This document shows positions 50,074 to 59,446 of a stretch of 64,000 nt of DNA, one piece after another. Every line of letters starts with the position of its first letter. Positions within the stretch are counted from its first letter, which is position 1. The notes beneath the pieces were generated by a model. The model was not told the DNA's origin. It did not search any database and was given only the letters and a program-made list of their open reading frames with translations. The stretch is from VXNE01 sp965203615. Its GTDB lineage: Bacteria; Pseudomonadota; Gammaproteobacteria; Pseudomonadales; Azotimanducaceae. The stretch spans positions 930,001-994,000 of the forward strand of contig OZ241900.1 in NCBI GenBank assembly GCA_965203615.1, in the 5' to 3' direction. The position numbers were made by a program, and so were the translations under genes.

Positions 50074-52818
50074 TCAGGCCGCCTTGCCGCAACAGTGCTT
50101 GTATTTCTTGCCCGAGCCGCACGGGCAACGTTCGTTGCGGCCCACCTTGCGTTCTTCCCTGACAAACGTTTCGGGTCGCCGGGCCTCGGCACGCCCATCC
50201 GCCTGGCCATCGAGCGCCGTGGACTCAGCGTGCTGGAAACGCATGCGCCGCGCCTGCTCCTCCCGGCGGCGGCGTTCCATCTCTTCCACGTCCTGCTCAT
50301 GTTCGAGCTGGACCCTGGACAGCAGCCTCACGACGTCACGGTTGATGTTGTCGAGCAACTCCTGGAACAGTCCGAACGCTTCCCTCTTGTACTCCTGTTT
50401 CGGCTGCTTCTGCGCGTACGCCCGCAAGTGGATTCCCTGCCGCAGGTGATCCATGGTCGCGAGGTGTTCCTTCCACTTCTGGTCGAGGACCGTCAGCATG
50501 ATCTGCTTCTCGATCAGGCGCATGTCGATACCCTGGGCGCGCCACTCGATCTCCTTGCGCTCGTACTCTTCCGTGAGCTGTCCGCGGATCTTGTCGCGCA
50601 GGGGTTCTTCGCTCAGCGCGTCGTCCTCCTCCAGCCAACGCGTGATCGGCTGGGTGGAGTTCAGTTCCGCGGCCAGCGCCTTTTCGAGCCCCTCGATGTC
50701 CCACTGGTCTTCGATGCTCTGCGGCGGAACGAAGCCGTCGATCAGGTCCTCGACAACGTCGTCGCGGATGGTCTCAATGGCCTCCGACAGGTCGGCGGTC
50801 CCCATGAGGTCGTTGCGCAGCCGATAGACCACCTGGCGCTGGTCGTTGGCGACATCGTCGTACTCCAGGAGATTCTTGCGGATGTCGAAGTTGCGGCCCT
50901 CCACCTTGCGCTGCGCCTTCTCGATGGAGTTGCTCACCATGCGCGCCTCGATGGCCTCGCCCTTCTCCAACCCGAGGTTCTGCATGAAGCCGCGCATCCG
51001 GTCCGTGGTGAAGATGCGCATGAGGTTGTCTTCCATCGACAGGTAGAAACGCGACGAGCCCGGGTCGCCCTGACGTCCCGAACGGCCGCGAAGCTGGTTG
51101 TCGATGCGTCTCGACTCGTGCCGTTCGGTGCCGATGATGTGCAGGCCCCCAGCCTCCACGACGGCCTCGTGGCGATCCTGCCAACTTGCACGGATGCTCT
51201 CTTTCTCGGATTCCGCCGCGGCTTCGAGTTCGACTTCCAGGTTTCCGCCGAGAACGATGTCCGTGCCTCGGCCCGCCATGTTCGTGGCGATGGTGACGAC
51301 GCCGGCGCGGCCCGCCTGGGCGACGATTTCCGCTTCCCGTTCGTGTTGTTTCGCGTTCAGCACGCTGTGGCGGATCTTGCGCCGCTGAAGCTCCCCCGAC
51401 AGCCGTTCCGAGGACTCGATGGACGTGGTGCCGACGAGCACCGGCTGCCCGGTCTCGATGCACTCGTTGATGTCCTCGACGATGGCGTCGTATTTCTCGT
51501 CCGTGGTCAGGTAGACGAGATCGTTGCGGTCGTCCCGAATCATCGGCGCGTGGGTCGGAATGACGACGACATCGAGCCCGTAGATCTGGCGAAACTCGAA
51601 CGCCTCCGTATCCGCCGTGCCGGTCATCCCGGAAAGCTTGCCGTACAGGCGGAAGTAGTTCTGGAACGTGGTCGAGGCGAGAGTCTGCGACTCGTTCTGG
51701 ATCGAAAGCCCCTCCTTCGCCTCGATCGCCTGGTGGATGCCCTCCGACCAGCGCCTGCCCGGCATGGCGCGGCCGGTGTGCTCGTCGACGATGACGATCT
51801 CGCCGTTCTGCACCATGTAGTGCACGTCCCGCTTGAAGAGCGCATGCGCCTTCAGCGCGGCGTGGACGTGGTGCAGCAGTCCGAGATGCGCGGGCGCGTA
51901 GAGGCTCTCGCCTTCCGCGAGCAGGCCGAGGCGGATCAGTTCTTCCTCGACGAAACCGTGTCCCCGCTCGGTCAGTTCGGCCTGCCGGTTCTTCTCGTCG
52001 ATGAAGAAGTCGCCCGTGTCCTCCACCTCCTCGCCGCCGAACCGCGCCGGCAGATCCGATTCGACCATCTCCTGCTGCTTGAGCCGCGGCGCGAGCCGGT
52101 TGATCGTGACGTACAGCTCCGTGCTCTCCTGGGCCGGCCCGGAAATGATGAGGGGTGTGCGGGCCTCGTCGATCAGTATCGAGTCCACCTCGTCGACGAT
52201 GGCGAAATCCAGCGAACGCTGGACCTTGTCCTCCGCCCTGAAGGCCATGTTGTCCCGCAGGTAGTCGAAGCCGAACTCGTTGTTCGTGCCGTAGGTGACG
52301 TCCGCCTGGTAGGCGTCGCGTTTCGACATCGCATCCTGGCCCGATTGCACGACCCCCACGCTGATGCCGAGCGCCTCGTAGATCGGACCCATCCAGGTGG
52401 CGTCGCGGCGCGCCAGGTAGTCGTTGACGGTCACGATGTGCACGCTGTTGCCGGCGAGCGCGTTGAGGTAGGCCGCGAGGACCGCCACCACGGTCTTGCC
52501 CTCGCCGGTGCGCATCTCCGCGATGCGACCTTCGTGCAGGGTGATGCCGCCGATGATCTGCACATCGAAATGGCGCATGTCGCGGGTGCGCCGCGATGCC
52601 TCGCGCGCAACGGCGAACACCTCGGGCAGGATGGCGTTGATGGTGGCGCCCGACGCCAGCGCGTCCTTGAACTCCGCCGTCTTGGCTTTCAGGCCGGCAG
52701 CCGAAAGCTCCCGAACCGACGGCTCCAGCGCATTGACCCTGGCCACGGTCCTCTGCATGCGCTTGAGCTCGCGCGTGTTCTTCGTACCGAAGACTTTCTG
52801 GAAGAGTCCGACGTCCAT
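50074..52818 (-). CDS. secA: Preprotein translocase ATPase SecA
   Basis: SecA drives preproteins through SecYEG with ATP. It has 914 residues. Motifs are EMRTGEGKTVVAVLAAYLN (Walker A), VDEVDSILIDEARTPLIISG (DEAD box), TNMAGRGTDIVLGGN (nucleotide motif VI region) and the C-terminal zinc/SecB-binding sequence CPCGSGKKYKHCCG. All regions are complete. There is no secM-like leader peptide upstream; instead an ABC exporter operon lies between secA and the M23 peptidase gene, which in relatives directly precede each other. Confidence 0.97.
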   Translation of the reverse strand: MDVGLFQKVFGTKNTRELKRMQRTVARVNALEPSVRELSAAGLKAKTAEFKDALASGATINAILPEVFAVAREASRRTRDMRHFDVQIIGGITLHEGRIAEMRTGEGKTVVAVLAAYLNALAGNSVHIVTVNDYLARRDATWMGPIYEALGISVGVVQSGQDAMSKRDAYQADVTYGTNNEFGFDYLRDNMAFRAEDKVQRSLDFAIVDEVDSILIDEARTPLIISGPAQESTELYVTINRLAPRLKQQEMVESDLPARFGGEEVEDTGDFFIDEKNRQAELTERGHGFVEEELIRLGLLAEGESLYAPAHLGLLHHVHAALKAHALFKRDVHYMVQNGEIVIVDEHTGRAMPGRRWSEGIHQAIEAKEGLSIQNESQTLASTTFQNYFRLYGKLSGMTGTADTEAFEFRQIYGLDVVVIPTHAPMIRDDRNDLVYLTTDEKYDAIVEDINECIETGQPVLVGTTSIESSERLSGELQRRKIRHSVLNAKQHEREAEIVAQAGRAGVVTIATNMAGRGTDIVLGGNLEVELEAAAESEKESIRASWQDRHEAVVEAGGLHIIGTERHESRRIDNQLRGRSGRQGDPGSSRFYLSMEDNLMRIFTTDRMRGFMQNLGLEKGEAIEARMVSNSIEKAQRKVEGRNFDIRKNLLEYDDVANDQRQVVYRLRNDLMGTADLSEAIETIRDDVVEDLIDGFVPPQSIEDQWDIEGLEKALAAELNSTQPITRWLEEDDALSEEPLRDKIRGQLTEEYERKEIEWRAQGIDMRLIEKQIMLTVLDQKWKEHLATMDHLRQGIHLRAYAQKQPKQEYKREAFGLFQELLDNINRDVVRLLSRVQLEHEQDVEEMERRRREEQARRMRFQHAESTALDGQADGRAEARRPETFVREERKVGRNERCPCGSGKKYKHCCGKAA

Positions 52819-52849
52819 CGCAATGCGACCTTGAGAATTGTGCGTGATT

Positions 52850-54994
52850 TTACCGGTTTTGACCGGCGCTTGACGCGGTGGCCTTCACCGAGGCGAGCCT
52901 GCCGTCGACCAGGGCGGCCACCCGGTCCGCCGTCCGGATCGTCTCCGGCCGGTGCGCGACGATGATGCGCGTGATGCCGAGCGACCTGATCGACGCGTTG
53001 ACATCGCGCTCGGTCGCGACATCCAGGCTGGACGTCCCTTCGTCCATGAACAGGATCCTCGGCCGGCGATACAACGCCCGCGCGAGCATGACGCGCTGCT
53101 TTTCGCCCCCGGATAGCGCCGAGCCCATATCGCCCACGAGCGTTTCATACTGCATCGGCTTCGCGATGATCTCGCGGTGAATGCACGCCAGCGTGGCCGC
53201 ATGCACAACGCGCGCCATGTCGATTTCCGAGTCGAAAAACGCGATGTTCTCGGCGATGGATCCCGCGAACAGCGCATCCTCCTGCATCACCGACCCGACA
53301 TGCCGGCGGTACTCTCCGACGCCGACGTCCACGAGAGTCCGCCCGTCGACCAGGACCCGGCCCGCGGTGGGCTCGAACAGACCCAGCATGATCTTCATCA
53401 GGGTTGTCTTGCCGCTGCCCGAAGACCCCACGAAGGCGATGGTCTCACCGGCGGCGATGTCGATGCTGACTCCGCCGAGCACGTCCGGCAGGGCATCGCC
53501 GTAACGGAAACAAACTCCATCGAGACACAGGGCACCGCGCAATGGATCGTCGCCACGGCTCGCGGTCGACGGCAACGCGGCGGGTTCCTGCTCCGCAAGG
53601 GCGATGTCCGAGATGCGGGAAAGATGCAGCTCCAGCATTCGGAACTCGATCAGGCGTTCGACCAACGCGATGGCCTTGTCGGTGAACTGCCGCTTGTACG
53701 CCATGTACGCGAAGATCATGCCCACCGTGAACTCCGCGCCGAGGGTCATCTTCGCCGCAACGTAGATCAGCACGACGTGCTCGATGCCGAAGATCATGTT
53801 GTTGCCGAGCGCGAACCAGATGCTGAGCTTCTGTACGCGCACGTCAGCGTTGACGGCGTCGGCGAAGCGGTTCTGCCACGCCCGTCTCCTGTCCGTCTCC
53901 CGTCCGAAGAGCTTGATGCTCAGAATCCCGCGCACGGTCTCCATGAAGAACGACTGTTCCCGGGCGTGGTAGACGATGGCGTCTTCGCTCCGTTGGCGCA
54001 GCGGCGGATAGGAAACGATGCGCAGAACCAGGTATAGCGCCAGGGCAACCAGGGCAATCGAGGCGAGCGCGGAGCTGTACACGAACATCATGACGAGCGT
54101 CGCGATCGCCATCACCCCGTCGATCGCCGTTGCGACGAGACCCTCCGTAAAAAGCGACCGGATCGGACCTACGGAACCGAATCGCGACACGATGTCGCCC
54201 ATGTGACGCTTTTCGAAGAAGTCCGCCCGCAACCCGACCAGGTGGGCAAAGAGATTGCACACCATCTGGTAGTTCAGCATGTTGCCGAAATAGAGCAGCA
54301 CATAGCCGCGGAGCAGTCCCGCAATGGCGTTCAGAACGGCAAGCGCGCCAAACCCGAAGGCGAGCACAAAGAGGAGGTCGGCATCGAACTTCACCAGCAC
54401 CTCGTCCACCGTCAGTTGCAGATAGAACGGGCTGACCAGCACGAACAACTGCAGGACCGCCGACAGCACCAGGGCTTGCACCAACGTCCGCTTGAGACCG
54501 CGAATGCGGGTCCACAGGTGGTTCAGACGCAGTCTGGCGCTCTCCTCGGCCTTCTCGAACTGCTTCGTTGGGTGGAGTTCCAGCGCCACCCCCGTGAAGT
54601 GCTTCGAGAACGTCTCTCGCGTGTATCGCCGGGCGCCGGACGCGGGATCGTGGACAACCATCGATTTCGCGCGCGCGGACTTCAGCACGACGAAGTGGTT
54701 CAGGTCCCAGTGGATGATGGCGGGGGTCTGAACCTTCCGAATGTCCTCGAGCGGCACCTTGAGCGCCCGGCAACCCATGTTCAGGCGCGCGGCCATCTCC
54801 ATGATCGCGGACAACGTCACGCCAGCCGCGCTGGTGGGAAAACGTCGTCTGAGCGCCGCCGTGTCCGTCTTGAACCCATGGAATCCCGCCACCATCGCGA
54901 GGCATGCCAGGCCGCACTCCGTGGCTTCGTTCTGACGGATGATCGGCAGCTTTCGCGCCCCGAAGTTGAGGAGCTTGAGATCCTCTCTAGCCAT
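52850..54994 (-). CDS. C39 peptidase-containing ABC exporter (bacteriocin/microcin type)
   Basis: This is a peptide exporter of 714 residues that cuts double-glycine leaders and pumps the mature peptide. The C39 domain (about 15-140) has the catalytic Cys in RQNEATECGLACLAMVAG, a His in HWDLNHFVVLKSA and an Asp in VHDPASG. Five to six membrane helices follow (about 165-440). The ATPase has SSGSGKTTLMKIMLG (Walker A), LSGGEKQRVMLARALYR and ILFMDEGTSSLDVATE. All active residues are present. ATG 54994 overlaps the HlyD stop by one base (TGATG). No precursor gene with a GG leader was found in the flanks. Confidence 0.92.
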   Translation of the reverse strand: MAREDLKLLNFGARKLPIIRQNEATECGLACLAMVAGFHGFKTDTAALRRRFPTSAAGVTLSAIMEMAARLNMGCRALKVPLEDIRKVQTPAIIHWDLNHFVVLKSARAKSMVVHDPASGARRYTRETFSKHFTGVALELHPTKQFEKAEESARLRLNHLWTRIRGLKRTLVQALVLSAVLQLFVLVSPFYLQLTVDEVLVKFDADLLFVLAFGFGALAVLNAIAGLLRGYVLLYFGNMLNYQMVCNLFAHLVGLRADFFEKRHMGDIVSRFGSVGPIRSLFTEGLVATAIDGVMAIATLVMMFVYSSALASIALVALALYLVLRIVSYPPLRQRSEDAIVYHAREQSFFMETVRGILSIKLFGRETDRRRAWQNRFADAVNADVRVQKLSIWFALGNNMIFGIEHVVLIYVAAKMTLGAEFTVGMIFAYMAYKRQFTDKAIALVERLIEFRMLELHLSRISDIALAEQEPAALPSTASRGDDPLRGALCLDGVCFRYGDALPDVLGGVSIDIAAGETIAFVGSSGSGKTTLMKIMLGLFEPTAGRVLVDGRTLVDVGVGEYRRHVGSVMQEDALFAGSIAENIAFFDSEIDMARVVHAATLACIHREIIAKPMQYETLVGDMGSALSGGEKQRVMLARALYRRPRILFMDEGTSSLDVATERDVNASIRSLGITRIIVAHRPETIRTADRVAALVDGRLASVKATASSAGQNR

Positions 54995-56232
54995 CAATAG
55001 CGCACCGCCCGGAACGGTTCCGTCAACCAACTGAAAAACGAACGCCGCTCCAGGATGATGTTGCCTTCCAGCAACATGCCGGGCTGGAGGCTGAAGCTGT
55101 GACCAAAGGCCATCACTTCCTGCGAGTCGAGCCGCACCGCAACCCGATAGGAGGGTTCCGCGAGATTGAACGGGACATCCGCTTCCGCGGCAGGGGTGAT
55201 CGTCGGCGCAATGTAGCGGATCACCCCGTCGTGGGTGCCAAATCGCTGGTGGGGAAATGCCGCATACAGCAGGCGAACGGACTGCCCCGTTGCGACGAAC
55301 CCCGCCGCCCTGCTGGGAACGAAGAGTTCCGCCTCGAGTTCGCTACCGGCGGGCAGTATCGAGGCGAATGGCCTTTGCGGCGAAACGATCGCACCGGGAA
55401 GGTCGCGAATCGAGGCGATAGTGCCCGCAACCGGGGCCTTGACCACGTATGCGCGCCGCCCCTCGAGCTCCGCTTCGCGTTGCTCGATGTCCGCAAGCTG
55501 GCTCTCCAGTCTGGACACCCGCAGCGCAACCTCCTGCGGGAACATCGCCAATTGGTGGTCGATGTCGGTCAGGCGCGCGCGCAACTCGGTCAACTGCCGG
55601 CCCTGCCGTTTCTCTTCCAGGTGATGGGCGAGCCAGGCCTGCCTTCGCCGCTCCGATTCGACAACCGAGATGAAGCCTCGCTCCAGCATCGCGTGGACCT
55701 TTTCGAACGCCGAGCGCGCCGATCCCGTGATCTCGCGTTGCAACTCGCGCTGCTCTTCAAAGGACGCGATCTGCGCGTCCAGGTTGTCCCGCGCGGCCTG
55801 GAGCCGCGAACGTTCCCGCGTCAGCCGGTCCTCTTCGAGACGTATCTGGCGCTCGAGCAGTTGCTCCTGGTCGCCAAGCGACTGCAGGGCTATGGCAGCG
55901 GCGGTGTCGCCGGCAAGCGACGGCGCTTCGCTCTGCACCACGGCGAGCACCTGTCCCGCCTCGACCTCATCGCGCACGCCCACGCGGGCATCGCGCAGGA
56001 CACCCGAACGGGACGGCGCCACCCTCACCAGGCCCTTGGTCGGCACCAGGTAGCCCGGTACGCGCTCCGCCCGGGCGTAGGTGCCCAGAAACGCGAATGT
56101 CCCGACGGCCACCAAAGCCACCAACAACCACCCCGTCACCACGGCGATGGATAGCGGCGTGACGATCAGGACGTCTCCGTGCAGGCGCTGGCGTTGCGCC
56201 TCGAGTACTTCTTTGCGGAACAGCGGCGGCAT
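54994..56232 (-). CDS. HlyD/CvaA-type membrane fusion partner of the C39 exporter
   Basis: This 412-residue protein bridges the inner membrane pump and an outer-membrane channel. One N-terminal helix (VTGWLLVALVAVGTFAFLG) is followed by a lipoyl-like half, a long coiled coil (about 120-230, rich in E, R, Q and L such as LLERQIRLEEDRLTRERSRL), the second half motif RRAYVVKAPVAGTIASIRDL and a beta-barrel domain to the end. ATG 56232 (MPPLFRKEVLEAQ) looks like the usual start of CvaA-like proteins; a GTG at 56250 would add six residues. No TolC gene is nearby. Confidence 0.9.
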   Translation of the reverse strand: MPPLFRKEVLEAQRQRLHGDVLIVTPLSIAVVTGWLLVALVAVGTFAFLGTYARAERVPGYLVPTKGLVRVAPSRSGVLRDARVGVRDEVEAGQVLAVVQSEAPSLAGDTAAAIALQSLGDQEQLLERQIRLEEDRLTRERSRLQAARDNLDAQIASFEEQRELQREITGSARSAFEKVHAMLERGFISVVESERRRQAWLAHHLEEKRQGRQLTELRARLTDIDHQLAMFPQEVALRVSRLESQLADIEQREAELEGRRAYVVKAPVAGTIASIRDLPGAIVSPQRPFASILPAGSELEAELFVPSRAAGFVATGQSVRLLYAAFPHQRFGTHDGVIRYIAPTITPAAEADVPFNLAEPSYRVAVRLDSQEVMAFGHSFSLQPGMLLEGNIILERRSFFSWLTEPFRAVRY

Positions 56233-56338
56233 CGCCGGTACGATATGCACCTGGCGGGGCCGCGCATACGGTATCCCTCCGCTATCCCGGTAGGCGATGT
56301 CTCAAATTACGTGCGGCACATGCTGCACAAGTGGAGCG

Positions 56339-57274
56339 TCAGCGCGGCGCCAGGTACTCTGCGGGGTCGAAACGACGACCGTCTCTCAGAACTTCAAAGT
56401 GGACGTGGGGCCCGGTGGTGCGGCCGGTGCTTCCGAGACGGGCGATCGCCTGGCCCTTCTTGACGATATCGCCGGGTTCGACCTGGACCGATTCGTGGTG
56501 CGCATAGCGCGTGGAGATGCCTTCGCCGTGTTCGATTTCGACCATCTGGCCGTACGCGCCCGAGGTTCCGACGAACGTGACGACCCCGCCGGCAACGGCC
56601 TTGACCTCGCTGCCCGGCCTGCCGCTGAAGTCGACGCCCTGATGCCACGCCGGCTGTCCCGATATGGGGTCGATGCGCGAGCCATAGCGCGAGGAGATCC
56701 AGCCGCCGTCCAGCGGCCCGCCGCCGGGCACGATCTGGTCCCTGAAGCTGCCCTGCGCGAGCATCGATTCGAGCATCTTCATTTCGCGTTCGCGCATCCT
56801 CAGTTCCGCCGACAACTGATCGATCCTGGCGAAGTAGTCCGATGCGGTAACGCCCCCGCCGCCCAGGCCGGCCTCCGGACCGCCTGTCGCCGCAGGCACG
56901 TCGAAGCGGAACTCACCGTCACTCAGGCCGGCAACCTGCGGCATTTCCGACACGCGTTCCGCGAGGGCTTCCATGCGCAACATGCGTGCCTCCATGCCCG
57001 CGAGTTTCCGACCCGCGGCGAGCACCTGTTCCCCCGCCTTTTGCGAAAGCCGATCGATCTCGCCGCGCTGCTGGCCGAGCCGATCATTCCAGCTCGACAC
57101 GGTCGCCTGGTTCAGGGCCTGGATCGATCCGTGGCGAAAAAAAAGGGCGACGTTGACGAGGACGAACAGGCCAAGAAAGACGGCAAATCCAATCACCGGC
57201 GCCTGCGGGATGGTGACCGCGCGAAGTCGACGGTGACCGTCGCCGGAAGCTATGATGTGAATCGTCTTTTTCAT
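56339..57274 (-). CDS. M23-family metallopeptidase (LytM/NlpD-like)
   Basis: This is a membrane-anchored peptidoglycan endopeptidase or amidase activator of 311 residues. It has an N-terminal helix (IGFAVFLGLFVLVNVALFF), a coiled coil (about 60-110 and 150-180), then the LytM domain with zinc motif HQGVDFSG (H, D) and HVHFEVLRDGR (H). Both zinc motifs are intact, so it may be a real enzyme rather than only an activator. ATG 57274 (MKKTIHIIASGD) was chosen; dciA starts 14 bp away on the other strand. Position between dciA and secA matches the usual gammaproteobacterial order apart from the inserted exporter. Confidence 0.92.
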   Translation of the reverse strand: MKKTIHIIASGDGHRRLRAVTIPQAPVIGFAVFLGLFVLVNVALFFRHGSIQALNQATVSSWNDRLGQQRGEIDRLSQKAGEQVLAAGRKLAGMEARMLRMEALAERVSEMPQVAGLSDGEFRFDVPAATGGPEAGLGGGGVTASDYFARIDQLSAELRMREREMKMLESMLAQGSFRDQIVPGGGPLDGGWISSRYGSRIDPISGQPAWHQGVDFSGRPGSEVKAVAGGVVTFVGTSGAYGQMVEIEHGEGISTRYAHHESVQVEPGDIVKKGQAIARLGSTGRTTGPHVHFEVLRDGRRFDPAEYLAPR

Positions 57275-57287
57275 CGAATCCACGCGG

Positions 57288-57605
57288 ATGCCCGTCCGTA
57301 ACATAGATGAAATCCTCGATAATCGCCATTCGCGGCGAAACTCCGCGGCGCATCAGCTTGGGAGGTTGGTGAACCGCGCCGAGCTGCGGGCATCGTGGAC
57401 CGACCAGTTTCGTGCCCTGCTGCCCCCGGAGGAGGCGCAGCGCTTCGAGGTCGCGAACATTCGCAGCAACAGGCTGACGGTACACGCCAGCAGCGCCGCC
57501 TGGGCGACCCGCCTGCGCTTTCGGGTGCCGGAACTGTTGCCGGCGTTGCGCCGGTTGGCGGACTTCGCGAATGTCGAGGAGGTCAGCATTCGAGCCACCC
57601 GATAA
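57288..57605 (+). CDS. dciA: DciA-like helicase loader (DUF721)
   Basis: DciA loads the replicative helicase DnaB in many bacteria that lack DnaC. The 105-residue protein has the DUF721 core: VNRAELRASWTDQFRALLPP, EVANIRSNRLTVHASSAAWA and TRLRFRVPELLPALRRLAD. It is somewhat shorter than typical DciA at the N-terminus. It is divergent from the M23 gene and lies near the conserved ftsZ-lpxC-dciA-secA neighbourhood, although lpxC itself is not present in this window. Confidence 0.85.
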   Translation: MPVRNIDEILDNRHSRRNSAAHQLGRLVNRAELRASWTDQFRALLPPEEAQRFEVANIRSNRLTVHASSAAWATRLRFRVPELLPALRRLADFANVEEVSIRATR

Positions 57606-57666
57606 GAACGACGCGGCCAGGCGGAATGTCGTTCGAGCGGGGCGGCAATCGCCTCGCGGAAAAGCT

Positions 57667-58411
57667 TCAGAAGGGCCAGCCAACCTGGGGCTTCGGCAGC
57701 CGCAGCGCGCGGTCGAGTTCCCTGAGCAAATCGCCATCGCCACGCAACTGATCCGTCACCGCCAGGCTTGACGCCGCGCGCACCCCCAACCAGAGGCGGC
57801 TGAACGCGCCGACCGAGGCGTGCAGCGTCGCGAGCCTGCTCGACTCGCCCCGCTCCGCCGCGCAGTCTTCGCCCAATGTGACGATGTAATCCCCGGCGAC
57901 GCCCCGCCAACGTGTCCCGGCCTGCAGGTGTTCCGCCACCGGGTCCGAGAGTTTCAGGTTGAAGGTCACGCTCTCGGCGTCGAGATGCGTCTTCGCGAGG
58001 CACCCGGCCAGATCGAGGATACGTACCTGGGCATGGGCCCTGGTCGTGTGCTCTCCCGCGTGCCTCGAACCCCTGCTGATGCCGCGGCTGCGCAGCGGCT
58101 GTTCGAGCAGGTCCTGGAGCTGGATCTCCGGCGGCTCCTTCATCGCCAACGAATACACCTGGTCGCCCAGCGACCTGATCAGGGCCAGCATTTCCAGTAT
58201 CGGTATCGCCGTGGCGCAGGGTTCCCGGAACCGTGAAGACCACGCACTCGGCCTGGCCGTCGATCGGGAAGACCGCCCCGCGCGAGGCCCGGGCTTCCGC
58301 CTCGAACAACTTCGCCTCGTCCTCGTTCTCGAGCCAGCCCACCTCGTACATGATGCGCTTTGCGGCTTCGAAGTCGCGGTCGTGGTCGTAGTCGAGAATC
58401 TCCATCTTCAT
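57667..58411 (-). pseudogene. Broken GNAT (Eis-like) acetyltransferase
   Basis: Two partial frames lie in tandem. The 5' part, starting MKMEILDYDHDRDFEAAKRI, matches the N-terminus of a GNAT-type acetyltransferase and runs to about 58215, where it loses meaning. The 3' part, in another frame (ILEMLALIRSLGDQVYSLAM onwards), ends with an SCP2-like tail such as AESVTFNLKLSDPVAEHL and GVAGDYIVTLGEDCA, as seen in the C-terminal domain of Eis-type enzymes. The acetyl-CoA core (about 150-200 residues) expected between them is missing. A deletion together with a one-base shift near 58200 best explains this, so the gene should be dead. Confidence 0.6.
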
Positions 58412-58543
58412 GCGGCGCACAGACTACCGGCCAGCGCCACCTCCCGCCAGCAGTTGACCAAGTGCCGGACTCGCTTTTAGCATTCCCGGCGCGAGCGCAA
58501 GCCCAAGCTGTGTCTTCCCTTGTAGGCATGTGAGAACCACATC

Positions 58544-59437
58544 GTGTCCTGGCGGGAAAAACTCCAAAACAACCAGATCGTTGTCATGGACGGCGGCACG
58601 GGTTCCGAACTCAAGCGACGGGGCGTGCCGATGAGCCGGGCGGCCTGGTCTGGACTGGCCGTGCACAGCCACCCCGAGGTGGTGCGGGCGGTACACGAGG
58701 ACTACATCGCCGCGGGGGCCGAGGTGATCATCACCAATACGTTCGGGACCACCCGGTTCCTGCTGGAGCCGGCGGGCCTCGGGCGGGAGTTCGAGAACAT
58801 CAACCGCAACGCAGTGCGACTTGCGATCCAGGCTCGCGACGCGTCCGGCAGGGACATCGCCATCGCCGGATCGATCTCGAACCTGCCGCCGGGAATGGAC
58901 GCCGCCAACTATCCCGATCCCGACATCGAGTTGACCGGGCTCAGGGAACTCGCAACGGTTCTCGCGGACAGCGGGGTGGACATCATCGCACTGGAGATGA
59001 TGCAGGACACCCGGCATGCGGCTCGTGCCATGCAGGCGGCGCTCGAGACCGGCCTTCCCGTCTGGCTGGGAGTGAGCTGCAGGCAACGCGCCGGCGGAAA
59101 CGGGCTTGTGAGCTTCAACCTGCCCAACATCGATTTCGCCCGTCCGCTCGACACGCTCATCCCGATGGGTCCGAGCGTGGTCAACATCATGCACAGCGAT
59201 GTCGGCGCCGTACCGCGGGCGATCGCGATGGTGCGGGAGCGCTGGACCGGCCCCATCGGCGTCTACCCGGAAGTCGGAAAATCTACTCCGCCCACGTGGT
59301 CGTTCGATATCGATGCGACGCCCGAGCGCCTGGTCGAACACGCGCGGCGATGGACCGACGGCGGCGTGCTCCTGGTCGGCGGCTGCTGCGGCACCACGCC
59401 GGCGCACATCGCGGCGCTGGCAAAGGAATTCGGCTGA
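58544..59437 (+). CDS. Homocysteine S-methyltransferase family protein with altered zinc site
   Basis: The 297-residue TIM-barrel protein resembles MmuM/BHMT enzymes, which transfer a methyl group to homocysteine through a zinc thiolate. Family blocks are VVMDGGTGSELKRRGVP at the N-terminus, AEVIITNTFGTTRFLLE, SGVDIIALEMMQDTRHAARA and LLVGGCCGTTPAHIAAL at the C-terminus, with the two-Cys zinc motif. The third zinc Cys normally lies in a G-(V/I)-N-C segment in the middle; here that place reads VVNIMHSDVGAVP, so the Cys is absent and Met/His stand there. The activity may be different or lost. GTG start; no strong ribosome site was seen. Confidence 0.75.
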   Translation: MSWREKLQNNQIVVMDGGTGSELKRRGVPMSRAAWSGLAVHSHPEVVRAVHEDYIAAGAEVIITNTFGTTRFLLEPAGLGREFENINRNAVRLAIQARDASGRDIAIAGSISNLPPGMDAANYPDPDIELTGLRELATVLADSGVDIIALEMMQDTRHAARAMQAALETGLPVWLGVSCRQRAGGNGLVSFNLPNIDFARPLDTLIPMGPSVVNIMHSDVGAVPRAIAMVRERWTGPIGVYPEVGKSTPPTWSFDIDATPERLVEHARRWTDGGVLLVGGCCGTTPAHIAALAKEFG

Positions 59438-59446
59438 CGGTCTCCG

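Noticed and set aside
49390..52965. Very long open frame on the plus strand opposite secA and argJ
   Set aside because: It is antisense to two well-conserved genes. In this high-GC DNA third-position G/C bias keeps opposite-strand frames open; the product has Arg/Leu/Val-rich shadow composition and no domain.
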